23,831 nt of DNA. It comes from Clostridium sp. CAG:632 (GTDB lineage Bacteria; Bacillota; Clostridia; Lachnospirales; Lachnospiraceae). The stretch is taken from positions 1 through 23,831 of the forward strand of contig HF991342.1 in NCBI GenBank assembly GCA_000431515.1, in the 5' to 3' direction. The notes under the pieces are model-generated. The model was not told the origin of the DNA. It ran no database searches and saw only the letters and a list, made by a program, of their open reading frames with translations. The first letter of the stretch is position 1; the number at the start of each line of letters is the position of its first letter. Shown here in pieces: positions 22,846 through 23,831 of this stretch. Both the position numbers and the translations under genes were made by a program.

Positions 22846-23787
22846 ATGGCTACGAAATATAATTTCAAAGAAGAAATGAACAAGCCGGAGCGTCTGGCTC
22901 CGGGACATAGAATGTGCGCAGGCTGTGGCGGAACGATTGCAGTCCGTGCAGTCCTTCGTGCTCTGCATGAGGGTGACAAGGCAGTTATCGGTAATGCGAC
23001 CGGCTGCCTGGAGGTATCTTCCTTCATGTATCCATATACAGCATGGGAAGACAGTTATATCCACAATGCATTTGAAAATGCAGGTGCTACTCTTTCCGGT
23101 GTAGAAACCGCATACAATGTATTAAAGAAAAAAGGTAAAATCGATGACACCTATAAGTTTATCACCTTTGGTGGTGACGGTGGTACCTATGACATCGGCT
23201 TCCAGTCTCTGTCCGGTGCTATGGAGCGTGGCCATGATCTGGTCTATGTCTGCTACGATAACGGTGCCTATATGAATACCGGTATCCAGCGTTCATCCGC
23301 AACTCCGAGATTTGCGGACACCACTACCACCCCTGTCGGATCCCAGTCCAACGGTAAGCTGCAGGGGCGGAAGGATCTGGCGGCCATCATTGCAGCACAT
23401 AATGTTGCCTATGTAGGTCAGACCACCTTCCTTGGCAATTTCAAGGACATCCATACCAAGGCAGAATCTGCAATTTATACTCCGGGTCCTGCATTCTTAA
23501 ATATTATGGCTCCATGTCCTCGCGGCTGGCGCTATGATGCCAGTGATATTATGACCATCTGTAAGCTGGCTGTTGAGACCTGCTACTGGCCACTGTTTGA
23601 AGTGATTGAAGGCAAATGGATCTTAAACTATGAGCCAAAGAAAAAGCTTCCGATCGAAGATTTCCTGAGAGCACAGGGACGTTTCAAGCATCTGTTCAAG
23701 CCGGGAAATGAGCATCTGATCGAACAGTTCCAGGAAGAGGTTGACCGTCGCTGGGAAGACCTGCAGTACAACTGCTCCAGAGGATAA
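22846..23787 (+). CDS. porB: Pyruvate/2-oxoacid:ferredoxin oxidoreductase, beta subunit
   Basis: The TPP-binding beta subunit, 313 aa. Seen: HRMCAGCGGTIAVRAVL with Cys24 and Cys27, NATGCLE with Cys54, and MAPCPRGW with Cys224. These four cysteines are the expected [4Fe-4S] ligands. The thiamine-diphosphate motif GGDGGTYDIGFQSLSGA ... DNGAYMNTG is intact. SD AAGGAGGGA lies before the ATG. Last por gene; no terminator is visible in the 40 bp after it, so the transcript probably continues into the next gene. Confidence 0.94.
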   Translation: MATKYNFKEEMNKPERLAPGHRMCAGCGGTIAVRAVLRALHEGDKAVIGNATGCLEVSSFMYPYTAWEDSYIHNAFENAGATLSGVETAYNVLKKKGKIDDTYKFITFGGDGGTYDIGFQSLSGAMERGHDLVYVCYDNGAYMNTGIQRSSATPRFADTTTTPVGSQSNGKLQGRKDLAAIIAAHNVAYVGQTTFLGNFKDIHTKAESAIYTPGPAFLNIMAPCPRGWRYDASDIMTICKLAVETCYWPLFEVIEGKWILNYEPKKKLPIEDFLRAQGRFKHLFKPGNEHLIEQFQEEVDRRWEDLQYNCSRG

Positions 23788-23824
23788 AATAAAGAAGCGA
23801 GAAATAAAGGAAAGGGGTTGCCGG

Positions 23825-23831
23825 ATGGCAA
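23825..23831 (+). CDS. Start of a further gene, cut by the window edge
   Basis: ATG GCA at 23825 with GGGG (23814-23817) 7 nt upstream, about 37 bp after porB and without a terminator between. Only two codons are visible, so the product cannot be named. It may belong to the por transcript. Confidence 0.4.

Noticed and set aside
1..23831. tRNA/rRNA genes, insertion sequences, phage or integrase genes
   Set aside because: No cloverleaf, rRNA segment, transposase, integrase or terminal inverted repeats recognised on either strand.

Overview
The window looks like chromosomal DNA of a gut-type Lachnospiraceae or related Clostridia. The reasons are a clostridial pyruvate,phosphate dikinase, a four-gene pyruvate/2-oxoacid:ferredoxin oxidoreductase, a single-chain (alpha-2 type) glycyl-tRNA synthetase, strong purine-rich ribosome binding sites (AGGAGG or GGGGG), and a lipoprotein serpin of the kind known from intestinal Firmicutes. 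This assignment is inferred from gene content only; there is no rRNA in the window.

Layout. 1-1430: a membrane glycosyltransferase (+) ending at a bidirectional terminator. 1467-4103: ppdK (-). 4300-5624: a secreted SH3-SH3-NlpC/P60 cell-wall hydrolase (-) with its own promoter, a WalR-like box and a terminator. 5664-6622: a short soluble PocR-domain chemoreceptor-like protein (+), ending at a long perfect palindrome shared with glyS. 6657-13359: a conserved housekeeping block on the minus strand, read M16C peptidase -> era -> recO -> (own promoter) small lipoprotein -> glyS. 13514-14825: a lipoprotein serpin (+).

14836-20610: an accessory operon on the minus strand, visibly richer in A/T. 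It is read LytTR response regulator -> GHKL histidine kinase without a membrane sensor -> regulatory spacer -> probable 43-aa basic small protein -> 140-aa secreted protein -> lipoprotein -> two 6-TM ABC permeases -> ABC ATPase with an E-loop. The transporter set resembles LanFEG/CprABC/BcrA-type antimicrobial-peptide immunity transporters, but there are no lanthipeptide synthetase, peptidase-exporter or AgrB genes nearby. Two 18-bp direct repeats with a 20-bp period (19067-19104) sit just upstream of a candidate promoter for the secreted-protein genes and have the layout of a LytTR operator. This is the best candidate in the window for an undescribed system: a regulator pair probably controlling a secreted small protein together with its transporter and lipoprotein.

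20655-23787: porGDAB (+), divergent from the regulator operon, with promoter, leader and four well-spaced subunit genes. A further gene probably begins at 23825 and runs off the window.

No tRNA, rRNA, CRISPR array, insertion sequence or recognisable riboswitch was seen.
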